A DNA stretch of 64,000 nucleotides, from the NCBI GenBank assembly GCA_020832185.1, contig JAFIFE010000011.1, forward strand, positions 186,001 through 250,000. The letters run 5' to 3'. The position numbers and the translations under genes were made by a program. Source of the DNA: Alkalibacterium sp. (GTDB lineage Bacteria > Bacillota > Bacilli > Lactobacillales > Carnobacteriaceae_A). This document shows positions 8,572 to 17,202 of the stretch, piece by piece. Within the stretch, counting starts at the first letter, position 1, and each line of letters starts with the position of its first letter. The notes under the pieces are model-generated. The model searched no databases, was not told the DNA's origin, and saw only the letters and a program-made list of their open reading frames with translations.

Positions 8572-9942
8572 TTAAAGTCGTTCAAGCAGTAGAGTAGCGA
8601 TTGAAAAGTAAATAAGCAAGCCCATTGAGTCATTGATGGTTGTGATGAATGGACCGGATGCGACAGCCGGGTCGATTTTGAATTTATTGATAATGACCGG
8701 AATGACTGTTCCAATAACCGTTGACACACTAACGGTGATAAACATTGATACACTAATAATAAAGGCGAGTACAGGGTTACCATAGACGACTAATACTATT
8801 CCAATCAGTACAACAGCAGCAACAAGACCCATCATCATGCCCGCACCTAATTCACTTCTAACCGTCTGAAAGAAGCTGTCTTTGTCTCTGTCATCATCGA
8901 TATTCAGATTACGAACCGCTACCGCTAGGGCCTGTGTCCCTACATTCCCTGCAGTATCCATGATCATGGGAATAAAGGCCGCCAGTAAAACCACTGACTC
9001 TAATGTTTCTTCAAATGCACCAATCAAGCCCCCAGTAATCATACCTAAAAAGAGAAGGATGACGATCCATGGCGTTCTGGACTTGGCTGTTTTAAAAGCA
9101 GATACTTTAGTTTTACGGTCATCATCGCTACGCTTGATCGCAGCAAATTCGTTAAAGTCTTCTGTGACCTCTTCTTCCAGAACGTCCATGACATCATCGA
9201 CCGTTACGATCCCCTGCATCGTGCCGTTATGATCTAATACTGGAATAGCCAGCAAATCATAATCCTGGATGATACGGGCAACTTGTTCCTGGTCTTTATC
9301 AATGACAACAGATACCACTTGTGTGAACATGATATTTTCCACTGTTTCTGTTTCTGGTGAAAGAAGCAGATCTCTTAATGATAGAACCCCTACCAGTTTT
9401 TCTTTTTCATCTACTACATATAAGTAGTAGATTGTTTCAGCTTCGCGTCCAATTTGTCTTAGCTGCTCAATGACTTCTGACAATGTCTGTTTGTAATGGA
9501 TCGCGATAAACTCTTTAGTCATGATGGAACCGGCTGTTTCAGGAGCATAAGACAAGAGTTCCTGAACTCGTTTACTTTCTTCATCATCCATCATAGCAAG
9601 TAACGTCTGATTATCCGTTTCATCACTCTCAGTCAGGAAATGGGCGACATCATCCGCGGCCATAAAATTGAAGACCTGGGCCATGTATTCATCAGGCAAG
9701 TAATGGACTGCATCTTCCTGATCTTCCGTTTCCATCCACTCAAAAATTTCAGCAAATTCTTCTGGTGAAAGGAATTCTGAAATCTTGCGTTTCTTTTCCG
9801 GATAAAGTAAATGAAAGACTTCGTGCTGATCTCGATCGTGAAGTCTCAGGAATAATTCTCTGAATTTTTCCCGATCATTATTTTTAGCAGCCAGAAAAAT
9901 CTGGTCGTACGTTTTTTGTTTCGTGCTTTTCATTAATTTCAT
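8572..9942 (-). CDS. mgtE: Magnesium transporter MgtE
   Basis: A 456-residue Mg2+ channel/transporter of the plasma membrane. The layout is typical: an N-terminal superhelical MgtE_N domain (about 20-135), tandem CBS domains (about 140-260) that sense cytosolic Mg2+, then about five transmembrane helices (290-456) containing PMIMDTAGNVGTQ, a family hallmark for the pore. Translation starts at ATG 9942 behind GGATGA. The long leader holds an M-box riboswitch ending in a terminator, so expression should rise when Mg2+ is scarce. Confidence 0.96.
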   Translation of the reverse strand: MKLMKSTKQKTYDQIFLAAKNNDREKFRELFLRLHDRDQHEVFHLLYPEKKRKISEFLSPEEFAEIFEWMETEDQEDAVHYLPDEYMAQVFNFMAADDVAHFLTESDETDNQTLLAMMDDEESKRVQELLSYAPETAGSIMTKEFIAIHYKQTLSEVIEQLRQIGREAETIYYLYVVDEKEKLVGVLSLRDLLLSPETETVENIMFTQVVSVVIDKDQEQVARIIQDYDLLAIPVLDHNGTMQGIVTVDDVMDVLEEEVTEDFNEFAAIKRSDDDRKTKVSAFKTAKSRTPWIVILLFLGMITGGLIGAFEETLESVVLLAAFIPMIMDTAGNVGTQALAVAVRNLNIDDDRDKDSFFQTVRSELGAGMMMGLVAAVVLIGIVLVVYGNPVLAFIISVSMFITVSVSTVIGTVIPVIINKFKIDPAVASGPFITTINDSMGLLIYFSIATLLLERL

Positions 9943-10096
9943 TTGTGATCATCCTTTTCAGTCTTATGGTTTGGCGAACAACTATCATTTGCTATCTGAG
10001 ATATTCCATTATTTATACACAAGGGAACTGAATCCAATCCGCCTCACCTCCGAAACAGTTTTTGATGATAACCTAATCTATGCGTTTAATTTATAA

Positions 10097-10312
10097 ATAA
10101 AAAAAACACGCTAAAATGAGCGTGTAAAGAACATGAAAACAGAATTCATCTTCATATACACCTCTGTCGTTGAGCTTCAGCTTCATATGGCATAGAGACG
10201 ATCTCAGCTACATTAAAAATCCCCTTCATCCGAAGATTCTTGCTGACCCATTGGCGTCTTTGGACATTTCTGGGCAGTAGCGTTTCTCCATATGGGAGCC
10301 TCACCTAACAAG
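10097..10312 (-). promoter_or_regulatory. M-box (ykoK) magnesium riboswitch
   Basis: The minus strand shows the conserved M-box blocks GTTAGGTGAGGCTCC, then CGCTACTGCCCAGAAATG, a GGGTCAGCAA segment and GTAGCTGAGATCG. It ends in a terminator, ACACGCT/AGCGTGT with eight T (10097-10125). The element leads directly into mgtE, its classic target. Bound Mg2+ should favour termination. The remainder of the leader down to mgtE shows nothing else recognisable. Confidence 0.93.
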
Positions 10313-10417
10313 GTTATTTAATTTCCTTATTAATCATAACGAATGTTCACCTTCACTTCAAGCAATACTTCTTCCATTGAGATTATATTTTCAATTCTCT
10401 TTTTCCAGTCATTATTT

Positions 10418-10446
10418 TTGTACAGTCTTAAATCTTTGGCTATACT
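10418..10446 (+). promoter_or_regulatory. Promoter of the acidic lipoprotein gene
   Basis: TTGTAC (10418-10423) and TATACT (10441-10446) are 17 bp apart, 44 bases before the start codon. Confidence 0.65.
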
Positions 10447-10489
10447 TATAAGTGAACCTGATTATAAATGCATTCTAGGAGGAGACACT

Positions 10490-10963
10490 ATGGATATAAA
10501 AAAACTATTAGCTTTACTTGTTGCTTCATCTACATTAGCTGCTTGCCAGACTAACGATACTGATACAGATTCAGGCGAAGATGACCTGGAGGATACTGAA
10601 GAAATCGGTGAAGTCGACGATACTGATGAAGACATCGACACTCAAGAAGAGGAAGCCGAACTTGATGATGACCCATCAGAGGCCGTGGTCTCTGAAGAAG
10701 ATCTTCAACCTGTCAGCGATGAGGAGCTGGATAGTGCAGAACCAATCGATGATTTATCTCAATACGAGGAATTCAATGAACAGAATGTTTTCAATCCTGA
10801 ACAATACGATGCCTATTTGGTGACTGATAATGGTGGAAATCGTGTCATTATTTTTGTTGAAGATTCCGAACAAGTCTTCAAGTCTATTTTTGTTAAGGAA
10901 GACAACCGCCTGAAAGTCATTGATTTAACCGAAAATGAACTGCTTATCAATGATCCCATTTAA
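10490..10963 (+). CDS. Acidic lipoprotein of unknown function
   Basis: A 157-residue predicted lipoprotein. The signal peptide MDIKKLLALLVASSTLAAC ends in a lipobox with the lipidated Cys at residue 19. Residues 20-100 are dominated by Asp and Glu, with almost no Lys or Arg, and form a flexible acidic spacer. The C-terminal 60 residues look folded (EQYDAYLVTDNGGNRVIIFVEDS). The frame extends upstream to 10343, but the ATG at 10490 follows AGGAGGAG and begins the signal peptide. I do not recognise the family. Such acidic exported proteins fit a salt- or alkali-adapted host. Confidence 0.8.
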   Translation: MDIKKLLALLVASSTLAACQTNDTDTDSGEDDLEDTEEIGEVDDTDEDIDTQEEEAELDDDPSEAVVSEEDLQPVSDEELDSAEPIDDLSQYEEFNEQNVFNPEQYDAYLVTDNGGNRVIIFVEDSEQVFKSIFVKEDNRLKVIDLTENELLINDPI

Positions 10964-11029
10964 CTAAATTTGTATGAGTCAATGTCATGGCCGTTAAATT
11001 AGACATCAACAACTGGAAGGAAGTATCCT

Positions 11030-11896
11030 ATGACTGACAAAGAAACGATAGACTCTCAATCACCGAAAGATGATTATGTCCTTTCTGATAAGAGTAAAGA
11101 TGCAGAGCGTAAACCTAAAATCGAAAGTGATCAATATAAAACTGCAGGTAAAATGAACGGGTTCAATACCATCGTTACTGGTTCAGACAGCGGTATAGGC
11201 CTGGCCATTGCAGTGGCTTTTGCTAAAGAAGGCGCCAATGTCGCTCTTGTTGACCTTGAAGATAATGATGACCTTCAGTCCGCAAAAACAAGAATAGAAG
11301 AGCTCGGTGTCAACTGTCTCGCTTTTGCTGGAGATGTTGCTGACGAGACATTCACTTCTCTTACATTAAAAACAGTTTACGATGCTTGGGGACCCATTCA
11401 TACTCTAGTCAACAATGCTGCTGAACAGCATCCACAAGACAGTATTTTAGAAATAGATGCAGCTCAACTTGATCGGACATTCCGTACTAATATATTTTCG
11501 ATAATCAATTGGTCCAGAGAAATTTTTCCTTATATGGCTGATGAAGGAACAATCATCAACTCATCCTCCATTACTGCCTACAAGGGTTCTCCCAGTTTAC
11601 TGGATTACTCTGCTACAAAAGGAGCCATTGTCTCATTTACACGTTCGTTATCGCAAAATAGTGAATTTGTTCAGAAAAAAATTAGAGTTAATGCGGTCGC
11701 CCCTGGACCTATCTGGACACCTCTTATCCCTGCCACTTTAGGCATTTCCTATGATGATTTTGGAGGAGGGGCATTAGGCAGGCCAGGAGAAGCCTTTGAA
11801 CTAGCCCCTGCTTATGTGTATTTAGCATCTAGTGACTCAAGCTATGTTACGGGTCAGACGATTCACGTCAATGGTGGCACCATAGTAAACGGGTAA
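11030..11896 (+). CDS. SDR family oxidoreductase (YhxC/YghA-like)
   Basis: A 288-residue short-chain dehydrogenase with the N-terminal extension of about 40 residues typical of the general-stress SDR group (YhxC, YdaD, YghA). The nucleotide-binding motif TGSDSGIG is at 50-57, NNAA follows, and the catalytic Ser (INSSSITAYKG) and YSATKG supply Ser-Tyr-Lys. The C-terminal VNGGTIVNG is typical. Substrate is unknown; such enzymes usually act on alcohols or aldehydes with NAD(P)H. Own ribosome binding site GGAAGGA and a good terminator make it monocistronic. Confidence 0.9.
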   Translation: MTDKETIDSQSPKDDYVLSDKSKDAERKPKIESDQYKTAGKMNGFNTIVTGSDSGIGLAIAVAFAKEGANVALVDLEDNDDLQSAKTRIEELGVNCLAFAGDVADETFTSLTLKTVYDAWGPIHTLVNNAAEQHPQDSILEIDAAQLDRTFRTNIFSIINWSREIFPYMADEGTIINSSSITAYKGSPSLLDYSATKGAIVSFTRSLSQNSEFVQKKIRVNAVAPGPIWTPLIPATLGISYDDFGGGALGRPGEAFELAPAYVYLASSDSSYVTGQTIHVNGGTIVNG

Positions 11897-11933
11897 GAGT
11901 ACACATGTATGTGACAGCTTAAAAGTTTCAGTA

Positions 11934-11973
11934 AGGATACCTATCCAGTTGATGGTCAGGTATCCTTTTTTTT
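11934..11973 (+). terminator. Terminator of the SDR gene
   Basis: AGGATACC (11934-11941) pairs exactly with GGTATCCT (11959-11966), followed by eight T. Confidence 0.88.
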
Positions 11974-12137
11974 GTTTATACTTCCCTTTTAAATTATATC
12001 CTGACACATCGATTTAACTTTTCTGTCACCTAATCGCTCTCTGTCCTGTGTTTAATTCATGTTATACTAGGTCACATTGAGGCATCTACTGACATGTGGG
12101 TATAGCACACATTTTTTTCAGAAGAGGCTCTTTTTAT

Positions 12138-12161
12138 TTGTTTTTAACCTGTTAAAAACAA
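12138..12161. promoter_or_regulatory. 24-bp palindrome before the YibE/F gene
   Basis: TTGTTTTTAAC is followed after two bases by its exact reverse complement. It lies 28 bases before the start codon and has no T tract after it, so it looks more like an operator than a terminator. Upstream at about 12057-12117 there is an extended -10 element (TGTTATACT) and then ATGTG/CACAT followed by seven T, which might be a short terminated leader. Confidence 0.4.
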
Positions 12162-12189
12162 CCTACACTATACATGAGGAGAGTATATA

Positions 12190-13446
12190 ATGAACAAACG
12201 ATTACTGGCATTCATGTTTTTGCTGAGCATGATGATGCTTTCTTTTACGATTACAGCACATGCAGACGACTCCCCTGATTCAGTTGAATCCGGAGATGAA
12301 TCACTGTCCTCAGACTATTCTCAAGACTTTGATGATTTTGAAGAGTTTGAAGAGTTCGACGACTTTGATGAGGAACCTTATGATGAAACCACCGATCAAA
12401 TCGAGAGAGCACGAGTCCTGGAAGTTGAAGAGCCTTCTGGACCCGTCAACTCAGATGATTTTTATTCGGAAACCTTGGCTGTCAGAATCGTCTTTTTATC
12501 TGGAGATCAAAGAGGCGAAGAAATTGAAGCCATCAACACAGTCACAGGAAATCCGAGTTACGACTTCGATTTATCTCCCGGTGACAGAGTGCTGGTGAAT
12601 ACCATTGAGCTTCAAGGACAGACAGAAGTTCATGTAGTCGAATTCTTACGCGATTTTCATATTTACATCGTCTTAGGTATTTTTCTAGCTTTACTTGTTC
12701 TGCTCGGAGGGAAAAAAGGAATAAAAACCATTTTCACTTTAGGCTTGACCCTTTTCCTATTATTGAGAGTACTGATCCCAGGTTTATTAGCCGGATATAG
12801 TCCCATTCTGCTCACAATAGGTATTTCATTCATCATTACTGTCACTACGATCTTGTTAGTAGGCGGTAGAAATATTAAATCTTATGCAGCAATCATTGGC
12901 GTCCTGGGTGGTGTATTCATAGCCGGTTTAATAGCGTATGTCGTCGGTGGTCAAATCAATTTGACGGGTCTTTCAAGTCAGGAATCCATGATGCTTATGT
13001 ATATTCCACAAGATGTTGACTTTAACTTCGGCGGATTATTATTTGCTGGTATCATTATGGGAGCACTAGGTGCGGTAATGGATGTAGGCATGTCTATCGC
13101 TTCCGCAATGGAAGAGATTCGACTCGTCGATCCCAGCATCTCCACAAAGAAACTGATTTTAGCAGGGATGAATGTGGGTAAAGATATTATGGGTACCATG
13201 GCTAATACACTGATTTTAGCTTATATAGGGAGTCTCATTCCCATATTGTTACTATTTACTGCTTACCAGGAACCTTTCATTAGTATAATCAATATGGACA
13301 TCATTGCTACTGAGGTCATCAGAGCTTTAGCAGGAAGCATCGGCTTGATTTTATCGATTCCACTGACTGCCGTTAGCGCAGGCGTGCTGAGAGATAAGTT
13401 AAAACCTCAGAAAGTCTCACTTACTTCAGATGAAATCAGCGAGTAA
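12190..13446 (+). CDS. YibE/F family membrane protein
   Basis: A 418-residue protein with a signal peptide (cleavage near HADD, residue 25), an extracytoplasmic Asp/Glu-rich stretch (about 27-70, repeated DDFEEFEEFDDFDEE-type text), a small beta domain (70-155) and about seven to eight transmembrane helices of the YibE/F family. Family motifs visible are GKKGIK, GGVFIAGLIAYVVG and GMNVGKDIMGTMANTL. B. subtilis and lactococcal homologues are poorly characterised. In some genomes YibE and YibF are separate genes; only one long protein is present here. The start has GAGGAGAG at good spacing. Confidence 0.87.
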   Translation: MNKRLLAFMFLLSMMMLSFTITAHADDSPDSVESGDESLSSDYSQDFDDFEEFEEFDDFDEEPYDETTDQIERARVLEVEEPSGPVNSDDFYSETLAVRIVFLSGDQRGEEIEAINTVTGNPSYDFDLSPGDRVLVNTIELQGQTEVHVVEFLRDFHIYIVLGIFLALLVLLGGKKGIKTIFTLGLTLFLLLRVLIPGLLAGYSPILLTIGISFIITVTTILLVGGRNIKSYAAIIGVLGGVFIAGLIAYVVGGQINLTGLSSQESMMLMYIPQDVDFNFGGLLFAGIIMGALGAVMDVGMSIASAMEEIRLVDPSISTKKLILAGMNVGKDIMGTMANTLILAYIGSLIPILLLFTAYQEPFISIINMDIIATEVIRALAGSIGLILSIPLTAVSAGVLRDKLKPQKVSLTSDEISE

Positions 13447-13478
13447 AAAATTTTATCAGCTCATATGATCAATAATGT

Positions 13479-13517
13479 AACGAAGCCTGGGTGTAATGCT
13501 CAGCTTCGTTTTTTCTT
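13479..13517 (+). terminator. Terminator of the YibE/F gene
   Basis: AACGAAGC (13479-13486) pairs with GCTTCGTT (13503-13510), followed by a T run. Confidence 0.88.
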
Positions 13518-13534
13518 TACGTGATCCGCAGACA

Positions 13535-13588
13535 CAAAAAAACTGTTTCCATTTAAGTGATATTCCCACTTAAAAAGAAACAGTTTAT
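13535..13588 (-). terminator. Terminator of the HD-domain gene
   Basis: AAACTGTTTC pairs with GAAACAGTTT, and the inner CACTTAAA pairs with TTTAAGTG. On the minus strand the stem is followed by seven T. Confidence 0.88.
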
Positions 13589-13610
13589 TTTAATGACTTA
13601 TATTTGGTGA

Positions 13611-14138
13611 TCAAGCGTGGACGACTCTTAATTTCATGCCCCACTCTGATACTTTTCCTTTAACTCTCATTCTTAATGGTGTGGACACTTCACTGATTGC
13701 GCAGTATTTATCCACACAGGTAACGATCATGCTCTCTTTATACTTAGGAACACCCACGCCAACTGTAGTCAGGAACATATGCTTTAAGATAATATCCTTT
13801 TCAAGTTCGCTTAATTCTGTAAGGGTTTCTGCGTTTTTAATAGCTATTTTAGGGTGAACAAAGTTATGTGATCCCTGTTTCAGTGCAGCAATTTCTTCTC
13901 TGCCTTCGTGGAAGAAATCATGAAGAATTCCAGCACGGGCAACTGCACGTTCATTTAAGTTGAACCGTTTTGCTATTCTATAGCTCACATAAGATACATA
14001 GATTGAGTGAATCAAGCGTGTAGTGTAATGGTGATGAACAATATCATCTAATTTAAGTAGGTTTTCGTCTTCTAATAAGTCTTCAACCAACGCCATATAG
14101 TCTTTGTCATTTTCCCAAATTGAACGAACAAATTCCAT
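13611..14138 (-). CDS. HD-domain phosphohydrolase
   Basis: A 175-residue cytoplasmic protein of the HD superfamily of metal-dependent phosphohydrolases. Metal ligands are visible as HHHYTTRLIHSIYVSY (H), the HD pair in GILHDFFHEG and a later Asp in VDKYCAISEV. The substrate cannot be inferred; relatives hydrolyse nucleotides or other phosphoesters. The ATG at 14138 follows AAGGAGA. Its promoter region contains a good match to a CcpA site, suggesting repression by preferred sugars. Confidence 0.85.
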   Translation of the reverse strand: MEFVRSIWENDKDYMALVEDLLEDENLLKLDDIVHHHYTTRLIHSIYVSYVSYRIAKRFNLNERAVARAGILHDFFHEGREEIAALKQGSHNFVHPKIAIKNAETLTELSELEKDIILKHMFLTTVGVGVPKYKESMIVTCVDKYCAISEVSTPLRMRVKGKVSEWGMKLRVVHA

Positions 14139-14262
14139 CGAACGTCTCCTTTATTGTATGTTAGTTTAAAAAGTAAGAGGATAAAATAAAAGACTGCCTT
14201 ATCGACTGTCCAGTACATATCTTACTCCTAATCAAAACAGAATAAAAGGATGAAACATTACT

Positions 14263-14291
14263 TTAAAACGTTTTCATAGCGAATGTGTCAA
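14263..14291 (-). promoter_or_regulatory. Candidate promoter with CcpA cre site
   Basis: A consensus -35 TTGACA (14286-14291, minus strand) precedes TGAAAACGTTTTAA (14263-14276), which matches 13 of 14 positions of the usual cre consensus TGWAARCGYTWNCW. The cre would overlap the -10 region, a repressing position. Confidence 0.5.
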
Positions 14292-14307
14292 ATTTGTCAT
14301 AATTGCT

Positions 14308-15063
14308 TTACTTATATAAGGTGAACATCAGGATACTTGCAGCAATAGCAACGTTGAGAGATTCAGCCTGTCCTTTTATAGGAATGTAAAGATTTTCCGT
14401 CGTCGTCTCAAGAATTTTTGGATCTACTCCATTCCCTTCATTCCCCACTATTAATGCAAAGGTATCCGCAGGCTTGATTTGATGATACGAGACTGCCCGT
14501 TCATCCAGTGCTGTTCCATAAACAGCTATTTCTTTTGCTTTGAACCGTTCGATCCACACGGATAGATCATCATGCAGGACCGTCAAGTGAAAATGGCTTC
14601 CCTGAGCTGAACGCAATGCTTTTGAATTGTATAAATCAACAGACCCTTTTCCTATGATGACTCCCTCAAAACCTGCTGCATCTGCTGAGCGTATCAATGT
14701 TCCTAAATTACCTGGATCCTGAACCTCATCTAAAAGTAACACAGGTTTATTCCCCGTGATTTTTTCCTGTTCCTCATCCATCTTCAGTACAGCAAAAACA
14801 CCCTGATCAGTTACTGTATCGGTTAATAAAAGACTGATTTCTTCAGAAATAAGGATAGTCAGTTCCTCATCGTATTCACTATAAGCACTCCACTTGTCTT
14901 CTCTAACAAGGATCGTTTCGATCGGAGCACCCGCTTTGATTGCTTCCTCTACTAAATGTTCGCCTTCGATGATGTATTTGTTCTGTTTTTTTCTTCCTTT
15001 ACGAGTCAGTAATTTTTTCCACTCTTTAACTTGATTATTTTGCGTTGATTCTATCCTGTTCAT
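14308..15063 (-). CDS. TrmH/SpoU family RNA methyltransferase (YsgA-like)
   Basis: A 251-residue SPOUT methyltransferase that moves a methyl group from S-adenosylmethionine to ribose 2'-OH or a base in rRNA. It has an N-terminal L30e-like substrate-binding domain (about 1-95, KYIIEGEHLVEEA) and the knotted catalytic domain with motif 1 DPGNLGTLIRSADAAGF, motif 2 IVGNEGNGVD and motif 3 IPIKGQAESLNVAIAASI. The exact rRNA position is uncertain. The ATG at 15063 is better spaced from GGAGG than the one at 15069. Confidence 0.9.
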   Translation of the reverse strand: MNRIESTQNNQVKEWKKLLTRKGRKKQNKYIIEGEHLVEEAIKAGAPIETILVREDKWSAYSEYDEELTILISEEISLLLTDTVTDQGVFAVLKMDEEQEKITGNKPVLLLDEVQDPGNLGTLIRSADAAGFEGVIIGKGSVDLYNSKALRSAQGSHFHLTVLHDDLSVWIERFKAKEIAVYGTALDERAVSYHQIKPADTFALIVGNEGNGVDPKILETTTENLYIPIKGQAESLNVAIAASILMFTLYK

Positions 15064-15106
15064 TTTCATTCCTCCGACTTTTTCATACTTCTACTATACC
15101 ACAGGC

Positions 15107-15142
15107 AAAAAAAAGAGAGAGAAAGATTTTACTCTTTCTCTC
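15107..15142 (-). terminator. Terminator of the M23 peptidase gene
   Basis: On the minus strand GAGAGAAAGA pairs exactly with TCTTTCTCTC across a 6-base loop, followed by eight T. Confidence 0.92.
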
Positions 15143-15154
15143 AATCGTATGGTC

Positions 15155-16639
15155 TTAATTGATGTAGTTTTGAGGGTTAACCGGTGAGCCATTGCGGTGT
15201 ACTTCAAAGTGCAAGTGAACACCTGTAGATGTTCCAGTCGTTCCCATGATTCCGATTTGCTGACCTTGTGATACTTGTTGTCCAGGTGCCACGCTTAAGT
15301 TAGGTGTCATGTGAGCGTACATTGATGAATACCCATCACCATGATTAATCACAACATAGTATCCTAAACTTCCGTTGTATGCTGCTGTAGTAACCGTTCC
15401 TGCTCTTGAAGCTCTGATAGGTCCGCTACCCGCAATATCCAGACCGCTGTGGAAGGCTCTTCCGCCATGTACAGGGTGTGTACGGTAACCAAATGGTGAC
15501 GTATTACGTCCACTTGCCGGACGAATCCAACCAGTGCTTGCTTGTGCTGCGTTTCCTGAGTTGTTTGAGTTACTAGAATTGTTTGAATTATTTGAGTTGC
15601 TAGAATTATTCGATTTGCTTGAACTGTTATTAGTTGAAGACGTTTGAGCCTGCTGTTCTTTTTTCTCAGCTGCTGCTCTGGCATTTGCCTGTGCTCTTCT
15701 TGATTCAGCTGCTGCTTCTGCCTCAGCTTGTGCTCTTGCTTTTGCTTCTGCTTTTGCCTCAGCTACTGCACGGGCTTCTGCTTCTGCTCTTCTTTTTTCT
15801 TCAGCAATTCTTATTTCTTCTTGTCTTTTACGCTCTGCTTCAATAATACGCTGTTGTTCTGCTCTCATTTCTTTGCTCAAGTTGCTTGCACGTTCCGCTA
15901 CAATCGTCTGTTCATTAATGAATGAATTTTTTTCTTTTTCATTCATGTTAAACCGTTCAGCTACTTCAATAATTTTATCATCCAGCGCTACTCGCTGAGT
16001 GACTAAATTGTTACGGCTGACTTCCATTTGAGCTTTAACGTTTTCCATTTCTTCTTGTTCCGCTACAACCTGTGCTTCATTTTCTTCTAATTGTAACTGA
16101 TCATCGAGTTGAGCCTGCATAATGTTCTGGTTAGCAGAAACGAGCTGACTGACTACTCCGATACGTCCAATCAAATCAGACAAACTTTCAGCCGACATCA
16201 TCATATCTACTATGTCAGCAGGATTTGCATGTGTTTGTACTGATCGTGCCTGAGATTCCAGCTGATCATTACGTCGTGCAATCTGTTCAATCAGTTGTTC
16301 GATTTCTTCATTTAAACGTTCGATTTCTTTTTCGATGCGTTCAATTTCTTTAGTCTGCTCATCGATTTGTGTGACTAATACATCGATGTTTTGCTGCAGT
16401 TCAGCAACTTCAGCTTCCAGTTGTTTTTTCTCTTCGTCTAAAGACTGCATGTTCTGTTCTCTATTTGAAATTTCGCCATCCAACTGGTTAGACTTTTCAT
16501 TTAATTCCTGTTGCTGTTGTTCAAGCTCTCTCAGTTTTTGAGAAGAGGCTTCTACATTTATTGCACTAAAGGTCGGTGCTGCCATAACAGCCGCTGCTAA
16601 AAGTGTTAAGATTCGTTTTTTATTCAATATGATAACCAT
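15155..16639 (-). CDS. Secreted M23 peptidase with coiled coil (PcsB/EnvC-like)
   Basis: A 494-residue exported murein hydrolase or hydrolase activator. A signal peptide (cleavage near NVEA, residue 31) is followed by long coiled coils (about 35-330, Gln/Glu-rich, ending in Ala/Arg/Glu runs), a Ser/Asn linker (about 340-370) and a C-terminal LytM/M23 domain. The zinc ligands are complete: HSGLD and HLHFE. That favours real peptidase activity on peptidoglycan cross-bridges during division. The N-terminus is uncertain: the ATG has a weak ribosome binding site, and a TTG five codons later is better spaced from GGATGG. Confidence 0.9.
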   Translation of the reverse strand: MVIILNKKRILTLLAAAVMAAPTFSAINVEASSQKLRELEQQQQELNEKSNQLDGEISNREQNMQSLDEEKKQLEAEVAELQQNIDVLVTQIDEQTKEIERIEKEIERLNEEIEQLIEQIARRNDQLESQARSVQTHANPADIVDMMMSAESLSDLIGRIGVVSQLVSANQNIMQAQLDDQLQLEENEAQVVAEQEEMENVKAQMEVSRNNLVTQRVALDDKIIEVAERFNMNEKEKNSFINEQTIVAERASNLSKEMRAEQQRIIEAERKRQEEIRIAEEKRRAEAEARAVAEAKAEAKARAQAEAEAAAESRRAQANARAAAEKKEQQAQTSSTNNSSSKSNNSSNSNNSNNSSNSNNSGNAAQASTGWIRPASGRNTSPFGYRTHPVHGGRAFHSGLDIAGSGPIRASRAGTVTTAAYNGSLGYYVVINHGDGYSSMYAHMTPNLSVAPGQQVSQGQQIGIMGTTGTSTGVHLHFEVHRNGSPVNPQNYIN

Positions 16640-17202
16640 CCGTTTCTGTTTAAATTCTAGAAAATTTAATAGTTCATTTTATAATTTAGTAAGGGCTTCG
16701 TCTATTGTTCAATCGCAGGAACGTTTATATTTCACCGTCCGTTCGAAGCACTAATGAAATCATAACACGGGGAAGAAGGCTGTAATTTTTAAATCGTATG
16801 ACAAAAACTATCCCACTTTGTTACATAACTGTATTGTATGGCGGAATTTTGACTAATCGGAACGGCCTTGAACGTTGATATGATAGCCTTTTTACGAATT
16901 ATTCAATTTATAACGATTGTTATCAGCCGTTCAACTAGTGAACAATAAGTGACAAATACTCCTCACCTATTAACTCGGCCTAAACGTGTAAGCGCTATCC
17001 ATATTGGTAAATTCTGAATAATCTTGGAAAGTTAATCATTTCCTATAAAATAAATGCGTCAAAGGTGGGATGATTGTAGCTTTTTTTGGAAGTTTATTCT
17101 TTTGCTTGTAATTAATTTACATTTCCCCTGGTGGTCTCTCTTGCTTTTCAATTCTAGGGTAATTTGATATTCTAGTAGAGATAAGAAAGGACGGTTCCTT
17201 AA
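16640..17202. other. Intergenic region with promoters of both flanking genes
   Basis: No gene seen in 563 bases. For the M23 gene the minus strand has an extended -10 TGTTATGAT near 16760. On the plus strand TGTTAC-N5-TGTATT (16819-16835) matches 11 of 12 positions of the WalR consensus TGTWAH-N5-TGTWAH, and WalR homologues control pcsB-type genes. For the acetyltransferase gene TTTTCA and TATTCT 17 bp apart lie near 17148-17176. A cre-like site is listed separately. Confidence 0.4.
16987..17000 (+). promoter_or_regulatory. CcpA cre-like site
   Basis: TGTAAGCGCTATCC matches 13 of 14 positions of TGWAARCGYTWNCW. It lies about 200 bases before the acetyltransferase pair and about 350 before the M23 gene, so the target is unclear. 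Confidence 0.4.

Noticed and set aside
8484-8783. 99-codon minus-strand frame at the end of mgtE.
   Set aside because: It overlaps mgtE in another frame and has no ribosome binding site; mgtE is complete without it.
15634-15925. Leucine- and cysteine-rich plus-strand frames opposite the M23 peptidase gene.
   Set aside because: They mirror the Gln/Ala/Glu-rich coiled coil on the other strand and lack ribosome binding sites.
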